Below the pieces are notes generated by a model, which was not told the origin of the DNA, did not search any database, and was given only the letters and a program-made list of their open reading frames with translations. This document shows positions 40,538 through 50,727 of a DNA stretch of 64,000 nt, piece by piece (the first letter of the stretch is position 1; every line of letters begins with the position of its first letter). The stretch is taken from contig JARHVA010000224.1 in assembly GCA_037957365.1 (NCBI GenBank), positions 1-64,000 on the forward strand, in the 5' to 3' direction. Source of the stretch: Torreya grandis (lineage: Eukaryota > Streptophyta > Pinopsida > Cupressales > Taxaceae). The translations under genes and the position numbers were made by a program.

Positions 40538-41029
40538 CATAATGCCATCGCTTGACCTAAACATATATGTCTCGGGAGATGAACGATTTGGACACCTCAA
40601 AATGGCTGATTTCTTAGCCAATGGACTTAACTCTCTGGTTTAGTTTTTAGTGACTGAATTAAAATCACTCCTCCCATTTACTCCAAGCGAGTTCAAATCT
40701 TTTGAAGACATTCGCTGTATACAAACGGATTAAAATTGACCGAGAAATTACATATTCGCGAGCCAGCTGCAAAGGGTTGCATTTCTCTGGAGTTATTTAA
40801 GGATTTTTTCAAAACAGATGGTGAAAGTTTGTTCAAGTATCGTTTACCGCAAATTATAGCGAGTAAGTTACATTTTCTCACTTGTCATTCAATACAATTA
40901 GACAACTAGAAGAATTAATTTAGGGAAAATTTATTTGACGCAGCTCACGAATTTGCATGGAGACAAGACGTAGAATTCACTCGGCAGATGCTCTCTGCTG
41001 TCAACCCTCATCTTATAAGGCATTTCCAA
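40538..41029 (+). pseudogene. LOX: Lipoxygenase pseudogene exons A and B
   Basis: Exon A reads PSLDLNIYVSGDERFGHLKM, then ADFLANGLNSLV, a stop (TAG 40641-40643), FLVTELKSLL and SEFKSFEDI. After two frameshifts it continues DFFKTDGESLFKYRLPQIIA up to gtaagt at 40863. Family members normally read YVPRDExFxxxK...SFEDVxxLYExG...DGExLxKxPxPQVI. Exon B (40944-41029) is fully open: HEFAWRQDVEFTRQMLSAVN then PHLIRHFQ, matching AWRTDEEFAREMLAGVNPxxIRxLQ. Its donor gtaatt is at 41030, the standard position before EFPP. Confidence 0.92.
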
Positions 41030-41696
41030 GTAATTAATATTCTCATGGTGACATAGATACTATTGTGATTAATTTTATATAGCCAACAGGTTCCTCATTA
41101 AAACGAGAATGTATCAGCCTTTTAACTGTTTTTTGGTATAAAAACATCAACAAAATCGGCGTGTGTTCAACCATTTAATTTCAAATTTCTATTGATACAA
41201 TAGGGTTTGGTTTAGGCTAAAAGTTGAGCCTCACGTAAACAACCAACCAACACGTCCTTCCTAATGCATTGGTTATTTTAAGTAGTGTACATGAGTTAAC
41301 ATTGGTGGTTTAGTTTCAAACTTCTATTCATACAATAAAGTTTGGATTATGATGAAAGTTGAGCTTTATGTAACCAACCAACATGTCCTTATTAATGTAT
41401 GGGATGTTTTAAGCTTTTTAACTAGTTATTTTGGCAGATGAGTGAACATTGGTTGTTTAGTTTCAAACCTCTATTAATACAATAAAATTTGGTTTAAACT
41501 GAAAGTTTAGCTTCACGTAATCAGATAGCCAACATATCCTTCTTAACGCACCAGTTGTTTTTAGCTCTTCTCTTTTAACTAGCTAATTCGGTACATGAAC
41601 TTAGAGTTTTTTTTATTTTCTAGTTTTTATAGCTCATGGTAGACCCATTGAGCCTTCCTCTTGTCTCTTCAAAACCAGCTGTACCTTTAGAATTCC

Positions 41697-41942
41697 ATTG
41701 ATATTATGATCATGTGTGAACATTAATATGAGGATTTTTAAATATATAAAATAAATCACTCCTCGAAAAAAACAAAACTCACAATATCATTAAAAAAAAG
41801 TAACAATTAAGAACGGTCAAAACAAAATTGTTTGCTTCTTCCAAATTCATTGACACATTCTTATTGATTAAAAATAAGTTTAAATATAATACATTTATAA
41901 AATTCACATGATTGATATTATGATCATGTGTGAGCATTAATA
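41697..41942. repeat. 214-bp tandem duplication across the Copia-2 insertion junction
   Basis: Unit one starts at 41697 and unit two at 41911, both with attgatattatgatcatgtg. Each unit contains host intron sequence followed by the first part of the Copia-2 LTR (TGAGGATTTTT at 41729 and again at 41943). The duplication therefore happened after Copia-2 inserted. Confidence 0.8.
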
Positions 41943-42021
41943 TGAGGATTTTTAAATATATAAAATAAACTACTAAAACTCATTGTATCACCAAAAAAAT
42001 TCAAAACGGCCAAAACAAAAT

Positions 42022-42425
42022 TGTTATGGATTAACTTTTACATTGTGTAAGTTTAAGTATTTACCAAGAGGTGAATAGTAATTAGATAATTAGTTTGTTG
42101 GTTATTAGAATATTGTTATATGACAATATCATGATAATAGATAAAAATATATTTGTTGAGATATATTGTTATGAGTTATAACAATATATTGTATTTAGTA
42201 TTTTACATAATCATAGGAATATTGGGTAAAATATCAGTGGAGAGATGTTCTCCATAAATATAGGAATAATGTTCATAGATATATGTAATATCCAGAATAT
42301 TTTGATATTTAGAGAGTGAGAATAATATAATATATTGTCAATGTTTGACATAATTCTGAGATTGTCTCTGTGCTCAGCTTCAATATTGTTGCATGATTTT
42401 GTGAAGACTTTGATAAAGACTATCA
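42022..42425 (+). repeat. 5' LTR of the small non-autonomous element
   Basis: Matches 44333-44734 closely, for example tttgttgagatatattgtta and the end gcatgattttgtgaagact. It contains the LTR start TGTTATGG and end ACTATCA. Confidence 0.9.
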
Positions 42426-42427
42426 TC

Positions 42428-42439
42428 TGATATCAGAGC
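42428..42439 (+). other. Primer-binding site (initiator tRNA-Met type)
   Basis: TGATATCAGAGC, two bases after the 5' LTR end. One base differs from TGGTATCAGAGC. Confidence 0.85.
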
Positions 42440-44332
42440 GGGTATGGGAGTTTGAGATCTGAATGGGGTAGCTTCATTGTTGATTTTGGTTGCCCCTATG
42501 TATGAAATTCTTCATTGATATGATAGGAATGAGATTTTTTTAATGTTCTATTTGAGTGTAGATTATTATCATAGCAGACAAGGTATAAATTTTAGTGTTT
42601 CAGTGATAGCTTTCTGTGTGCAAGAAGCACTAGGATTGTGTTGAGTGCATTCAAGTACCCGACTACTCAAAAGATCCATAAAGTCAACATGGCTTCGATG
42701 TCTTGCCCCACCTGATGTATTTTGTCCTTTGAGCTTTAACAGTACTATCTGAAGGCTTTGTCGTGTACTCGACCTTGCCCAATTTGTTCATCTATGATGC
42801 TAGGTCTGGTCTCAAAATCTGACTGTAAAGAACGAATCCACATCAATGCATCCATCTATGGATCATTGCATTTGAAGCATTCACCAGACTCCTGTACACA
42901 TTCCTATGGATTTATCTGTGCCATTCTCAGTGCTCTACCATTAAAGGTTTGACGTGTGCATTGATTCAGCATTCTAGTTTCGTAGATCTACAGCCATCTC
43001 TCCTTTACAAATGCGGTACTTATTGGAGAACTACGCCATTATTTTAAAGACATATATCAGTATTTCCAGCACAACATTATTCCTATGAATTCTCCAATGC
43101 ATCGTCGTTCCTGTGAATTCTCCAACGTAACATTCTGAATATTCAGTGATCACCTCATTTTTACGTTTCATGGAGGCCATAGCATCAAGACCTGAGCTAG
43201 ATGATCTAAAGGTAGACTTCGATCTACATAGGATGCATATTCTTCTATTCGCCTTTCTCCAATCGACAACACCTAGTTTGTTGTGTGTTGAGTTTCATGC
43301 AATCTGTCATTGACTAAATTCGTGCATACAATCCATGTTTGCATGCAAAGTCTGGTTAGTCTTTATTATTATTCCATGGTCTTTTAGGTTTAGTTGTATT
43401 TACATTTTAGTAAATCTTCGAGTCTTTATTTTTATAGTTGGTAGAAAGTAATTAAATATTACTTTCTAGTCTATAAGGAATTAAAAGTTAATTTTAAAAA
43501 TCATTTTATAGTCATAATTTATTTTAAGGGTCTTTGGAATAATGTCAAAAGTCAATATGATGGGTCAAATTTTAAAAATAAAAGTAATAGTCATGTTAAT
43601 AGTGTTTTATAGGTTATGTCAATTTTTTTTAAGTATCAAAAATTTATCAAAAATCAAATATTATTATCAAAAGTTAGAGTCTTAATTTTGTATGTAGAAG
43701 TCTCATTTATCAAAAGTATCGTAAATTAAAATAATAATAATAATAATTATTATATATTGATGAATTATCAGTGTAAACGACATTCATTTTGTAAAAAGAA
43801 TGTCAAGAGTGTGGGGGAGTAATTCTCTTCATGATATCATTAGTTGAGTAAGCAGTAGCCCAATGGAGGATGGAGGCACAGGAGATTGGAGGTCTTTCAG
43901 TGACCTCTCCTCAGTCACCAATGATGGGGCCGTACTAATATTTTGATGACATTTTATGTAGTGTGTTTTTTCTTCTATGTGTTTGCAAAATAAGAATAGA
44001 AGAATATGCCTATTCAATATTTCTAATTTATGAGCAAATTCCAAACATAATTCCTTGATGTGAAAACATTATGAAAAGATAGAAAACACCACTGTAAGTC
44101 AGTTTATAGATCTTGAAAGAGTTTGTTGTAGAGATCTAAAAAATCACAGGAGAAAATAGTTGATGTGTTCTTATTCATGTCAAGGTTTGTGGTAAACTTA
44201 TAAAACTATAGGAAGAGAGAGCCTTTCTTTGGATCAAGGGTATGAGTCAAATAGGACATGCTATAAGGAGTGAGCATACTACAAGTGAGAGTGTGAATAT
44301 TTTTGCATAATGTAAAAACTAAGAGAAGGAAA

Positions 44333-44734
44333 TGCTAGAGATTAGCTTTTACATTGTATAAGTTTGAGTATTTACCAAAAGATGAATAGTAATTAGATAG
44401 ATGGTTTGTTAGTTATCAAAATATTGCTATATAACAATATTATGATAATAGATAGGAATATATTTGTTGAGATATATTGTTATGAGTTATAACAATATAT
44501 CCTGTTTAGTACTTTTCTTAATCATAAAGATATTGGGTGAGATATCAATGGAGAGATATTCTCCATAAATATAGGAATGATGTTCTTATATATATGTAAT
44601 ATCTTGAATGCTTTAATATTCAAAGAGAAAATAATATAATATATTTTCAGTGTTTAAAATAATTTTAATATTGTCTCTGTGTTTGACTTTAATATTGTTG
44701 CATGATTTTGTGAAGACTATGATAAATAATATCA
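44333..44734 (+). repeat. 3' LTR of the small non-autonomous element
   Basis: 402 bp, homologous to 42022-42425, preceded by the polypurine tract and followed by the TSD AAAAT. Confidence 0.9.
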
Positions 44735-44739
44735 AAAAT

Positions 44740-45022
44740 TGCTTGCTTCTTTTAAATTCATTGACACATTCTTATTGATTAAAAATAAATTCAAATATAA
44801 TGTATTTATAAAATTTGCATGTTAATCTATCCCCAAAAATTATTCCAAGTACACGAATGATAAAAATAAATAACAACTTGTATGTAATAAACTAAACTTA
44901 TTTCAAGCTTCTAACAACTTTATTATTCTGAAAATAGTTTAACTATAAATCAAACTAATTATTAATTTTTTTTTATGCTTGTAACTATTATAGTTTTTAG
45001 ACTCAACAACATTTAACCAACA
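44740..45022 (-). repeat. Copia-2 3' LTR, remaining part
   Basis: Continues the LTR interrupted at 42021. Matches 46392-46647, for example attcattgacacattcttat and the end acatttaaccaaca. Confidence 0.88.
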
Positions 45023-45069
45023 TTTCTTCCTTAATGTTGAGTGAACTAATAACTTGATCTTAGAGTTTT

Positions 45070-45550
45070 AAAAACTGAACTTTTACAACAACTTTAATGA
45101 ATATATTTGTAACTTGGGTGTTTATATACTTCAATTCTACATCTTTATTCTAAACTAAATCTCAAATAAAGTGATCTTCAAATCAAAATACTTTGACTTG
45201 TGATGTACTAAATTCTAATTCAATAGTACTTATATTATCATAAAAATTCATTGTACGTTGATGTTATTTTGCTCTATTTTTTTAAAAACCTTTTAGATCC
45301 ATAAAGTTTGTGTACCTACTAAAGTGATTGCAATATATTCTACTTTTCTATATGAAAGAGAAACTAAACTTTGATTCTTTGAGATCCATGTAACCAAACC
45401 AAAACTAGGTGAAAAATAATTCCTAGATGTTGAATTTTGGTCATCTAAACTACCTCCCCAATTGGAATCACTAAAACCAAAAAGTTCAAACTTTTTAGTT
45501 GAACCACCTCTTCTTGCTATGTATCCTCTTGAATAATTGTAATTATTGTC
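45070..45550 (-). pseudogene. Copia-2 RNase H remnant
   Basis: The minus strand reads RRGGSTKKFELFGFSDSNWG then GSLDDQNSTSRNYF, LVTWISKNQSLVSLSY and VEYIAIT. In another frame come NISTIEL, then FEDHFI, DLV, NKDVELKYINTQVTNIF. This is the copia RNase H/C-terminal module (GYSDSDWAGSxDDRKSTSG, WxSKKQxxVxLSSxEAEYxA, CDNxSAIxLxxNPVxHxRxKHI). It follows gag directly, with no RT or integrase between them. Confidence 0.85.
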
Positions 45551-45559
45551 TTTTCCTTA

Positions 45560-46236
45560 TCCTTGATTGTTTTTGATATTGTCTTTTCCTTGTACATAGC
45601 TATTCTTATTGTTAGTGTTGGTACCTAATTTAATGTGTCTCTTAGTCTTTCTTCATGGGACACAAGACATTCAACCAAGTGATTGAACTCAAGAGTATTC
45701 AAATCTTTGTTTTCTTCAATAATGATGGCAACATTATTTCATCTTATTGTTAGAGACCTTAAAAACTTTTTAACTACAACTTCTTTGTCTAATATTTCTC
45801 CAAGAGTATCCATCTTATTGACTACATCCTTTACTCTTACACAAAAATCACTCACACTTTCAGTTTCTTACATCAATTTTCAAATTCTCTATTCAATATT
45901 TATAATCTAACCACTTTGACTTACTCACTACTTTTGTAAGCTTCATGTAGATTTTTATAGGTATCCTTCATTATCTTTGCACCTCTAATTCTTAGAAATA
46001 GGATATTATCTAGAACTATTTGAATATGAAATAAAACTTGTGAGTTCTTTTTAGTTTTCTTCTTGACTCGCATATCATTCACTAGAATAGTGGTCCAATT
46101 AGCTAGTTCATCATAACCAGTTTCTACAATTTCTCATAAGTCTTTTCCTGTCAAAAAAAACATCATCTTGATGCTTTAATAATTATAATAATTTCTATTA
46201 AATTTTAGAATGAGAAGATTGTTAGAGTTTGACATG
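45560..46236 (-). pseudogene. Copia-2 gag remnant
   Basis: The minus strand from 46236 reads MSNSNNLLILKFNRNYYNYW, SIKMMFFLTGKDLWEIVETG and YDELANWTTILVNDMRVKKK, then VSDFCVRVKDVVNKMDTLGE, VVVKKFLRSLTIR, NNVAIIIEENKDLNTLEFNH and LVECLVSHEERL. This is the copia gag-polypeptide (UBN2/retrotran_gag_2) pattern, with only a few stops. No zinc knuckle remains; the frame meets RNase H near 45550. Confidence 0.88.
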
Positions 46237-46298
46237 ATCAATTGTTAGAAAGATCTTAAATAAAAAAACCACCACCCAAATCAAACTATGATACCAAT

Positions 46299-46647
46299 TG
46301 AAGATTTTTAAAATAATTAAAATAAATCACTACTCAAAACAAGGAAAAAAAGAAAGAAAGAAACAACATAACAAAAAAAATTAAAAATAGCCAAAACAAA
46401 ATTGTTTGCTTCTTCTAAATTTATCAACACATTCCTATTGATTAAAAATAATTTCAAATAAAATGTATTTATGAAATTTGCATGATAAAATATGCATACT
46501 AATCTCTCCCAATAAATTATTCTAAATTTACATGAATAATAAAAATAAATAACAATTTACATGTAATAATCTAAACTTATTTCTAGCTTTTAATAGCTTT
46601 AACTAAAAATCAAATTGAAACTCAAACTCAACAACATTTAACCAACA
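46299..46647 (-). repeat. Copia-2 5' LTR
   Basis: Starts TGAAGATTTTT on the plus strand beside the PBS complement and ends accaaca at 46647 beside the TSD. Homologous to 41943-42021 plus 44740-45022. Confidence 0.9.
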
Positions 46648-46735
46648 TAATATTCATTTATTCTTTCTTCTCATTCATACATACATTAAATTGGTAAACA
46701 ACCATATATGATATATCAATGCTTATAATTTATAG

Positions 46736-47837
46736 GAGTTTCCTTCAAGAAGTAAATTGGGCCCAAAATTTTATGGTACTCAAGTGAGCTCTATTACTGT
46801 TGCACAAATAGAAAAGAACCTTGATGGCCTTACAGTGGAGAATGTATAATTTCTCCTTTCAAAGTCACAATGATGAATTGCTTTGTCATTCTGTGTGATG
46901 TTGTCTTATAATACAAATGATTAATATTTCTTAGGCCTTGGAGAAAAATAAATTATTCATTTTGGATCACCATACAACTTCATGCCATATCTCAACTAGA
47001 TAAATGCTCTATCAACAAAGGCCTATGCTTGCCGCATAATTTTGTTTCTCTGTAAAGGTGGTACATTGAAGTCAGTTGCCATAGAGTTGAGCTTACCATA
47101 TTCTTCCCAAGATTGACCCTAGTTCAAAAAAGTGCTTACACCTGCAAAGGAATGGGCACAAGGAACACTGTGGTAGCTTGCTAAAGCTTATGTCACAGTC
47201 AATGATTCCGGTTATCATGAGTTGATCAACCATTGGTAAGCACCTTCTTTAATATTTTTTTTAGAACTACATCATCTATTATCTTAAGCAACTGGAAAGT
47301 TATATCAATGTTGCAATAGGGTTACAAATGAGGTCTTGTACAACTTACACATGTTTTTATTTCAAGAGACATTGATGCAACATCTTTATTAATAAATAAT
47401 ATTGAATTTACATTTGACAAACAATGCCACTTCTTGTGAGAATGCCCTTTTCTTAGTTATGTCATATCATTAACAATGCCAAAAACATTCACAATTTTGT
47501 TAAAATTTTCATTCATTGAATACCAGAACCAAAAACATGACCCGGTCCTTGCTGTTTACCATGTTAAGGACACACGTAGCCATGGAGCCCTTTATGATCA
47601 CCACAAACAGACACCTGAGTGCCCTGCATCCACTTCATAATATACTAAGCCCCCATTTTCGTAACACAAATAATATCAATGCTTTGGCTCACCAATATTT
47701 CATGAATGCAAGAAGAACACTTGAAATAACAGATTTCCCACAGAAGTATTCTATGGAAATATATTAACCAAAGTTCCTCTGGCTTATAAACACTAGAGGT
47801 TTGATGAGGAAAGCTTGCCTACTGATCTCCCTAAAAG
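46736..47837 (+). pseudogene. LOX: Lipoxygenase pseudogene exons C, D and E
   Basis: Exon C (46736-46843) is open: [20 protein letters not shown] then [16 protein letters not shown]. Exon D (46935-47235) reads ALEKNKLFILDHH, then after a frameshift [20 protein letters not shown] and [13 protein letters not shown], and ends AYVTVNDSGYHELINHW, which keeps the His-x4-His iron-binding pair. Exon E (47563-47837) reads LRTHVAMEPFMITTNRHLSA then LHPLHNILSPHFRNTNNINA, and after a frameshift RFDEESLPTDLPKR up to the donor at 47838. The acceptor of exon E reads AT rather than AG. The blocks are diagnostic of plant lipoxygenases. Confidence 0.93.
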
Positions 47838-48011
47838 GTATTAACCAAAGTTGCTTACTTTTATTTCTTTGAAATGTGAAAGGGGCTTAGGTTAGTTAGG
47901 AAAAAGAGAAAAATAGTAGATTATGATTAGTAGGAACAAATAAATACATAATTAAAATATTTGAAATGAAATATATCTAAATTTACTAACCCATAGTTTG
48001 GGAATGAATAG

Positions 48012-48115
48012 GGGAATGGATGTTGTAGATAAATCAATGTCTCATGGGTTGAGGGCTATTCTTATGCAATGGATGGCTTAGATATATGGTCCAAAAAGTC
48101 ATGGGTTCATGGATA
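48012..48115 (+). repeat. LOX: Degraded tandem duplicate of a lipoxygenase exon start
   Basis: After gaatag this reads GMDVVDKSMSHGLR, then (shifted) [18 protein letters not shown], the same as the start of the next copy at 48159 ([20 protein letters not shown] then [20 protein letters not shown]). The duplicated unit, about 147 bp, includes the end of the intron (ggaatgaatag). This first copy lacks about 12 codons. Confidence 0.85.
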
Positions 48116-48158
48116 TCTAGGGTAGAGAGAAATAGGTGAGGGTGGGTGGAATGAATAG

Positions 48159-48834
48159 GGGAATGGTAGTCAAAGATAAATCAATGCCCCATGGGCTGAG
48201 GCTTATGATTGAAGACTATCATTATGCAATGGATGGACTAGATATATGGTCTAAAATACAGTTATGGGTTCATGAATATGTGTCCATATACTAAAATGAT
48301 GAACGAGTCAGAGATGACATAAGGCTTCAGGCATGGTGGCATGAAATATGATATGTTGGTCATGGAGATAAAAAGGAGGAGACATGGTGGTACATGATGG
48401 AAACCATGGTGGAGATTGAAATTACTTTAACAATGATATGGGTGGCCTCTACTCTTCACATATCTACTAGTTTTGGACAATATGGCTACTCTAGATACAT
48501 ACCCAATAGGCATTTAATGAGCAGAAGGTTTATCCTAGAGGAAGGATCAGAAGATTTCTTAGAGTTGATTAAAAATCCAAACTTGGTTTTCTTGAAAATA
48601 ATGTTGAATCAATTTCAAGATACTTTTGTCATTGGTCTTTTAGAGATATTGTCAAGACAATCCATAGATGAGGTGTATTTGGGGCAGATAGAAATGGGTG
48701 AGGGTGAGTGGAGTGATGATATGCGTGTAATAGAAGCATTTGGGTGGTTTAGCTTGGCGTTGAAAAAAATAGAGAAGATGATATCGGAGAGGAATGTAAA
48801 TGGAAGGATGAAGAATAGGTCAGGGCCTACATAG
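48159..48834 (+). pseudogene. LOX: Lipoxygenase pseudogene last exon
   Basis: One frame, interrupted by TAA (48292-48294) and TGA (48349-48351, at the usual Arg of EIR.VGHGD), then open from 48394. It contains DERVRDDIRLQAWWHEI, YVGHGDKKEETWWYMMETMV, LHISTSFGQYGYSRYIPNRH, LMSRRFILEEGSEDFLELIK and LEILSRQSIDEVYLGQ, ending MKNRSGPT. The conserved His of LHxxxxFGQ is kept, but the Asn four residues on that normally binds iron in plant enzymes is Ser. The final PYTLLYP...NSISI tail is missing. Confidence 0.93.
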
Positions 48835-48849
48835 GATATTTATGGAGAT

Positions 48850-49184
48850 CATTCACACTTGTTTAAGTTTGATAGGTGTCAAAATCACATTAAATGAATA
48901 TCATTTGAATGTACATACAAAAGAGTGGTTTTATATAGTATAGTGGAGAATTTTTTGATAACCAATTTAATTTTAACAAAATAATATATTTGACTTTTTA
49001 ATAGTGTTTTTTTATAAAATATTTTAGTAATATTAAAAAATTAAAATATTTGATAAAATTATAATAATTTAAAAAATATATATATTTATAATATAATAAA
49101 TCAAAATAAAATTACTCACACCACATAATAAATATGACAATTTCTTAAAAAGGACAATTCAATTAAAGTACTTATTTTATTACA
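48850..49184. other. AT-rich non-coding interval
   Basis: No gene. It is the junction between the lipoxygenase pseudogene 3' side and the truncated end of Gypsy-2. Confidence 0.6.
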
Positions 49185-49870
49185 TAATTATCCTTGATAG
49201 CCTTGACTCTATCTAGATCGATAGAGATGCTTTCCTTGGATGCTACATATCCGAGTAGTTGGCCTTGTGGGACTCCAAAAAAACACTTTTTGGGGCTAAG
49301 AGACACCTCAAACTCTTGGAACTTTTGGAAAACCTTCTCCAAATGATCGAAATGATCTTCCTTCTTCTTGGAGAACACATTAAGGTCATATAGATAGATG
49401 ATGATGATGATGATCTCGTTGATTAGGCCTTTAAAAACTACATCCAAAGATCTTTAGAAAGTAGCTCTAGCATTAGAAAGGCCAAAAGGCATCTTCACAT
49501 ATGTGAAATTCCCCCACTTTGTGGTGAAAGTGGTCTTATGTTAGTCTTCTTCATTGACCCATCCCTAGTTGTATCTTGAGAATCCATCTAGTAGAAAGAA
49601 CATCTTCGTACCTGCTATAGTTTGGAGGATTTGCTCCATTAAAAGGAAGAGGTAGTAACCCTTTAGGGATGCTTTGTTCAGCTCCCAAAAGTCCACACAT
49701 AGCCAGATTTCTCCATTCTTCTTCCTCATTGGGACCAAGTTAGACATCCATGTTGAATATTTGATTGGGTATATAATTCTTGAGTCGATCAATTTTCTCA
49801 GCTCTTAAGCCATGATAGACTCAATCTTTGTGTTTACCGACCTTTGATTTTGACGGATAGGTTTGTCTCC
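49185..49870 (-). pseudogene. Gypsy-2 reverse transcriptase remnant
   Basis: The minus strand reads IIYPIKYSTWMSNLVPMRKK, NGEIWLCVDFWELNKASLKG, YYLFLLMEQILQTIAGTKMF and FLLDGFSRYN (49565-49792). Then comes MDVVFKGLINEIIIIIIYLY, DLNVFSKKKEDHFDHLEKVF and SLSPKKCFFGVPQGQLLGYV (49172-49447). The catalytic YLDD is YLYD (49385-49396), and a GAT microsatellite next to it adds an Ile run. The RT is therefore inactive. Confidence 0.88.
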
Positions 49871-50727
49871 TTCAACTAGTTCTATATTGTGTTAGATTAC
49901 CTCATGGTCATATCCTTTCAAATCATCATAGGTACATGCTATGAAGCCTTCATACTTGTTTTAGAAAGAAATCAATCACTCCTTATCTCTATGGGGGACT
50001 TCCCTCCCAACCTTCAATTTTCTTCCACCTCCAACTTTAAGCTTGGAGTAGTCACTTTTGTTTGTGACAAAATTTTGTTTGTTATTCCTAGAATATTATA
50101 AATATAAAAGATTCTCTATGGTGATGAACCCCTTTGGTAGTTTATTATATTTTAGTTACATGATCTAGTCATCATAGGCTTCCTTGATCTTCGGTTGTAA
50201 CTGTTCTACAAATTCACATGACTGTTGAAGAAACATAGCAATCTAGGTGTCACTCTCAAACATTGGTAGTTTTGGTCATTCTTGGGAATGATGAGTCTGA
50301 TGATCACCCTCACTACTTTTTCATTGGTGAATAAATCTATCATCAGGTCAAATTGGGAACCGATTATCTTCATCCTGTCTGCCTCCATATTTGTGGTCCT
50401 GGGGATGATTTATATGTTGAAAGCTTTGAATGTTTTGATCAAATCCCATATCCAGTGATGGTAGGACCTCATTCATACATTCTTCCAATCTACGACCCCT
50501 CTCACCTGTATAACCACTAATTCATAATTGTTGAACACTTTTAGTTTTTTTATGCCCATGTACTTAGTGAGGTAGAGGCCGTAAACCATGGCTTTATATT
50601 TGGTTTCTTTATTTGTATAGGTAAATTAGAAATAAAATTATTGAAGGATCTCTTTCCAAGATGTAGACATCAATTGGATACTAGTTTCGAAGCCAATTTT
50701 ACATTTTTCACCATTGAAATGCAAAGT
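49871..50727 (-). pseudogene. Gypsy-2 protease-RT spacer
   Basis: Broken minus-strand coding sequence between protease and RT (for example the RT-side segment near 49790-49860, ending SIMA). Nothing further is recognised; plus-strand open frames here are shadows. Confidence 0.45.

Larger units (their letters stand above)
42017..44739 (+). mobile_element. Small non-autonomous LTR element inserted in the Copia-2 3' LTR
   Basis: The TSD AAAAT is at 42017-42021 and 44735-44739. LTRs of about 400 bp are at 42022-42425 and 44333-44734 (TGTTATGG... and TGCTAGAG... to ...TATCA). The PBS TGATATCAGAGC is at 42428-42439, one mismatch from the initiator tRNA-Met site. A polypurine tract, aagagaaggaaa, lies at 44321-44332. 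The internal region of 1.9 kb encodes no recognisable gag or pol; frames at 42758-42952 and 43829-44044 match nothing I know. The structure is a complete non-autonomous element in the TRIM/LARD sense but intermediate in size. Confidence 0.9.
41938..46652 (-). mobile_element. Copia-2: internally deleted Ty1/copia element in a lipoxygenase intron
   Basis: The TSD TAATA is at 41938-41942 and 46648-46652. The 5' LTR is 46299-46647 (349 bp). The 3' LTR is 41943-42021 plus 44740-45022, split by a later insertion. LTRs run TGTTGGTTAAATG... to ...CTTCA on the minus strand. The PBS complement ctatgatacca (46286-46296) fits initiator tRNA-Met apart from two mismatches. A pyrimidine run tttcttcctt (45023-45032) is the polypurine tract on the minus strand. 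The internal part joins gag (45560-46236) directly to RNase H (45070-45550), so protease, integrase and RT are deleted. Confidence 0.9.
40538..48834 (+). pseudogene. LOX: Lipoxygenase pseudogene (catalytic domain exons)
   Basis: Plant lipoxygenase, an iron enzyme that adds O2 to linoleic/linolenic acid at the start of oxylipin (jasmonate-type) synthesis. Exons on the plus strand: A 40538-40862, B 40944-41029, C 46736-46843, D 46935-47235, E 47563-47837, and a last exon 48159-48834 preceded by a partial duplicate (48012-48115). Exon edges carry gt donors (gtaagt, gtaatt, gtataa, gtaagc, gtatta) and mostly ag acceptors. Only the catalytic domain from the YVPRDERFGHLK block onward is present; N-terminal PLAT exons are absent and the C-terminal ~30 residues, including the terminal Ile ligand, are lost. 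In-frame stops and frameshifts show it is dead. The intron between B and C is enlarged by the 4.7-kb Copia-2 insertion. Confidence 0.92.

Noticed and set aside
40693..40881. Minus-strand open frame of 62 codons
   Set aside because: Antisense shadow of lipoxygenase exon A.
48394..48834. Independent gene of 146 codons
   Set aside because: It is the open C-terminal part of the lipoxygenase last exon, continuing upstream in the same frame through two stops.
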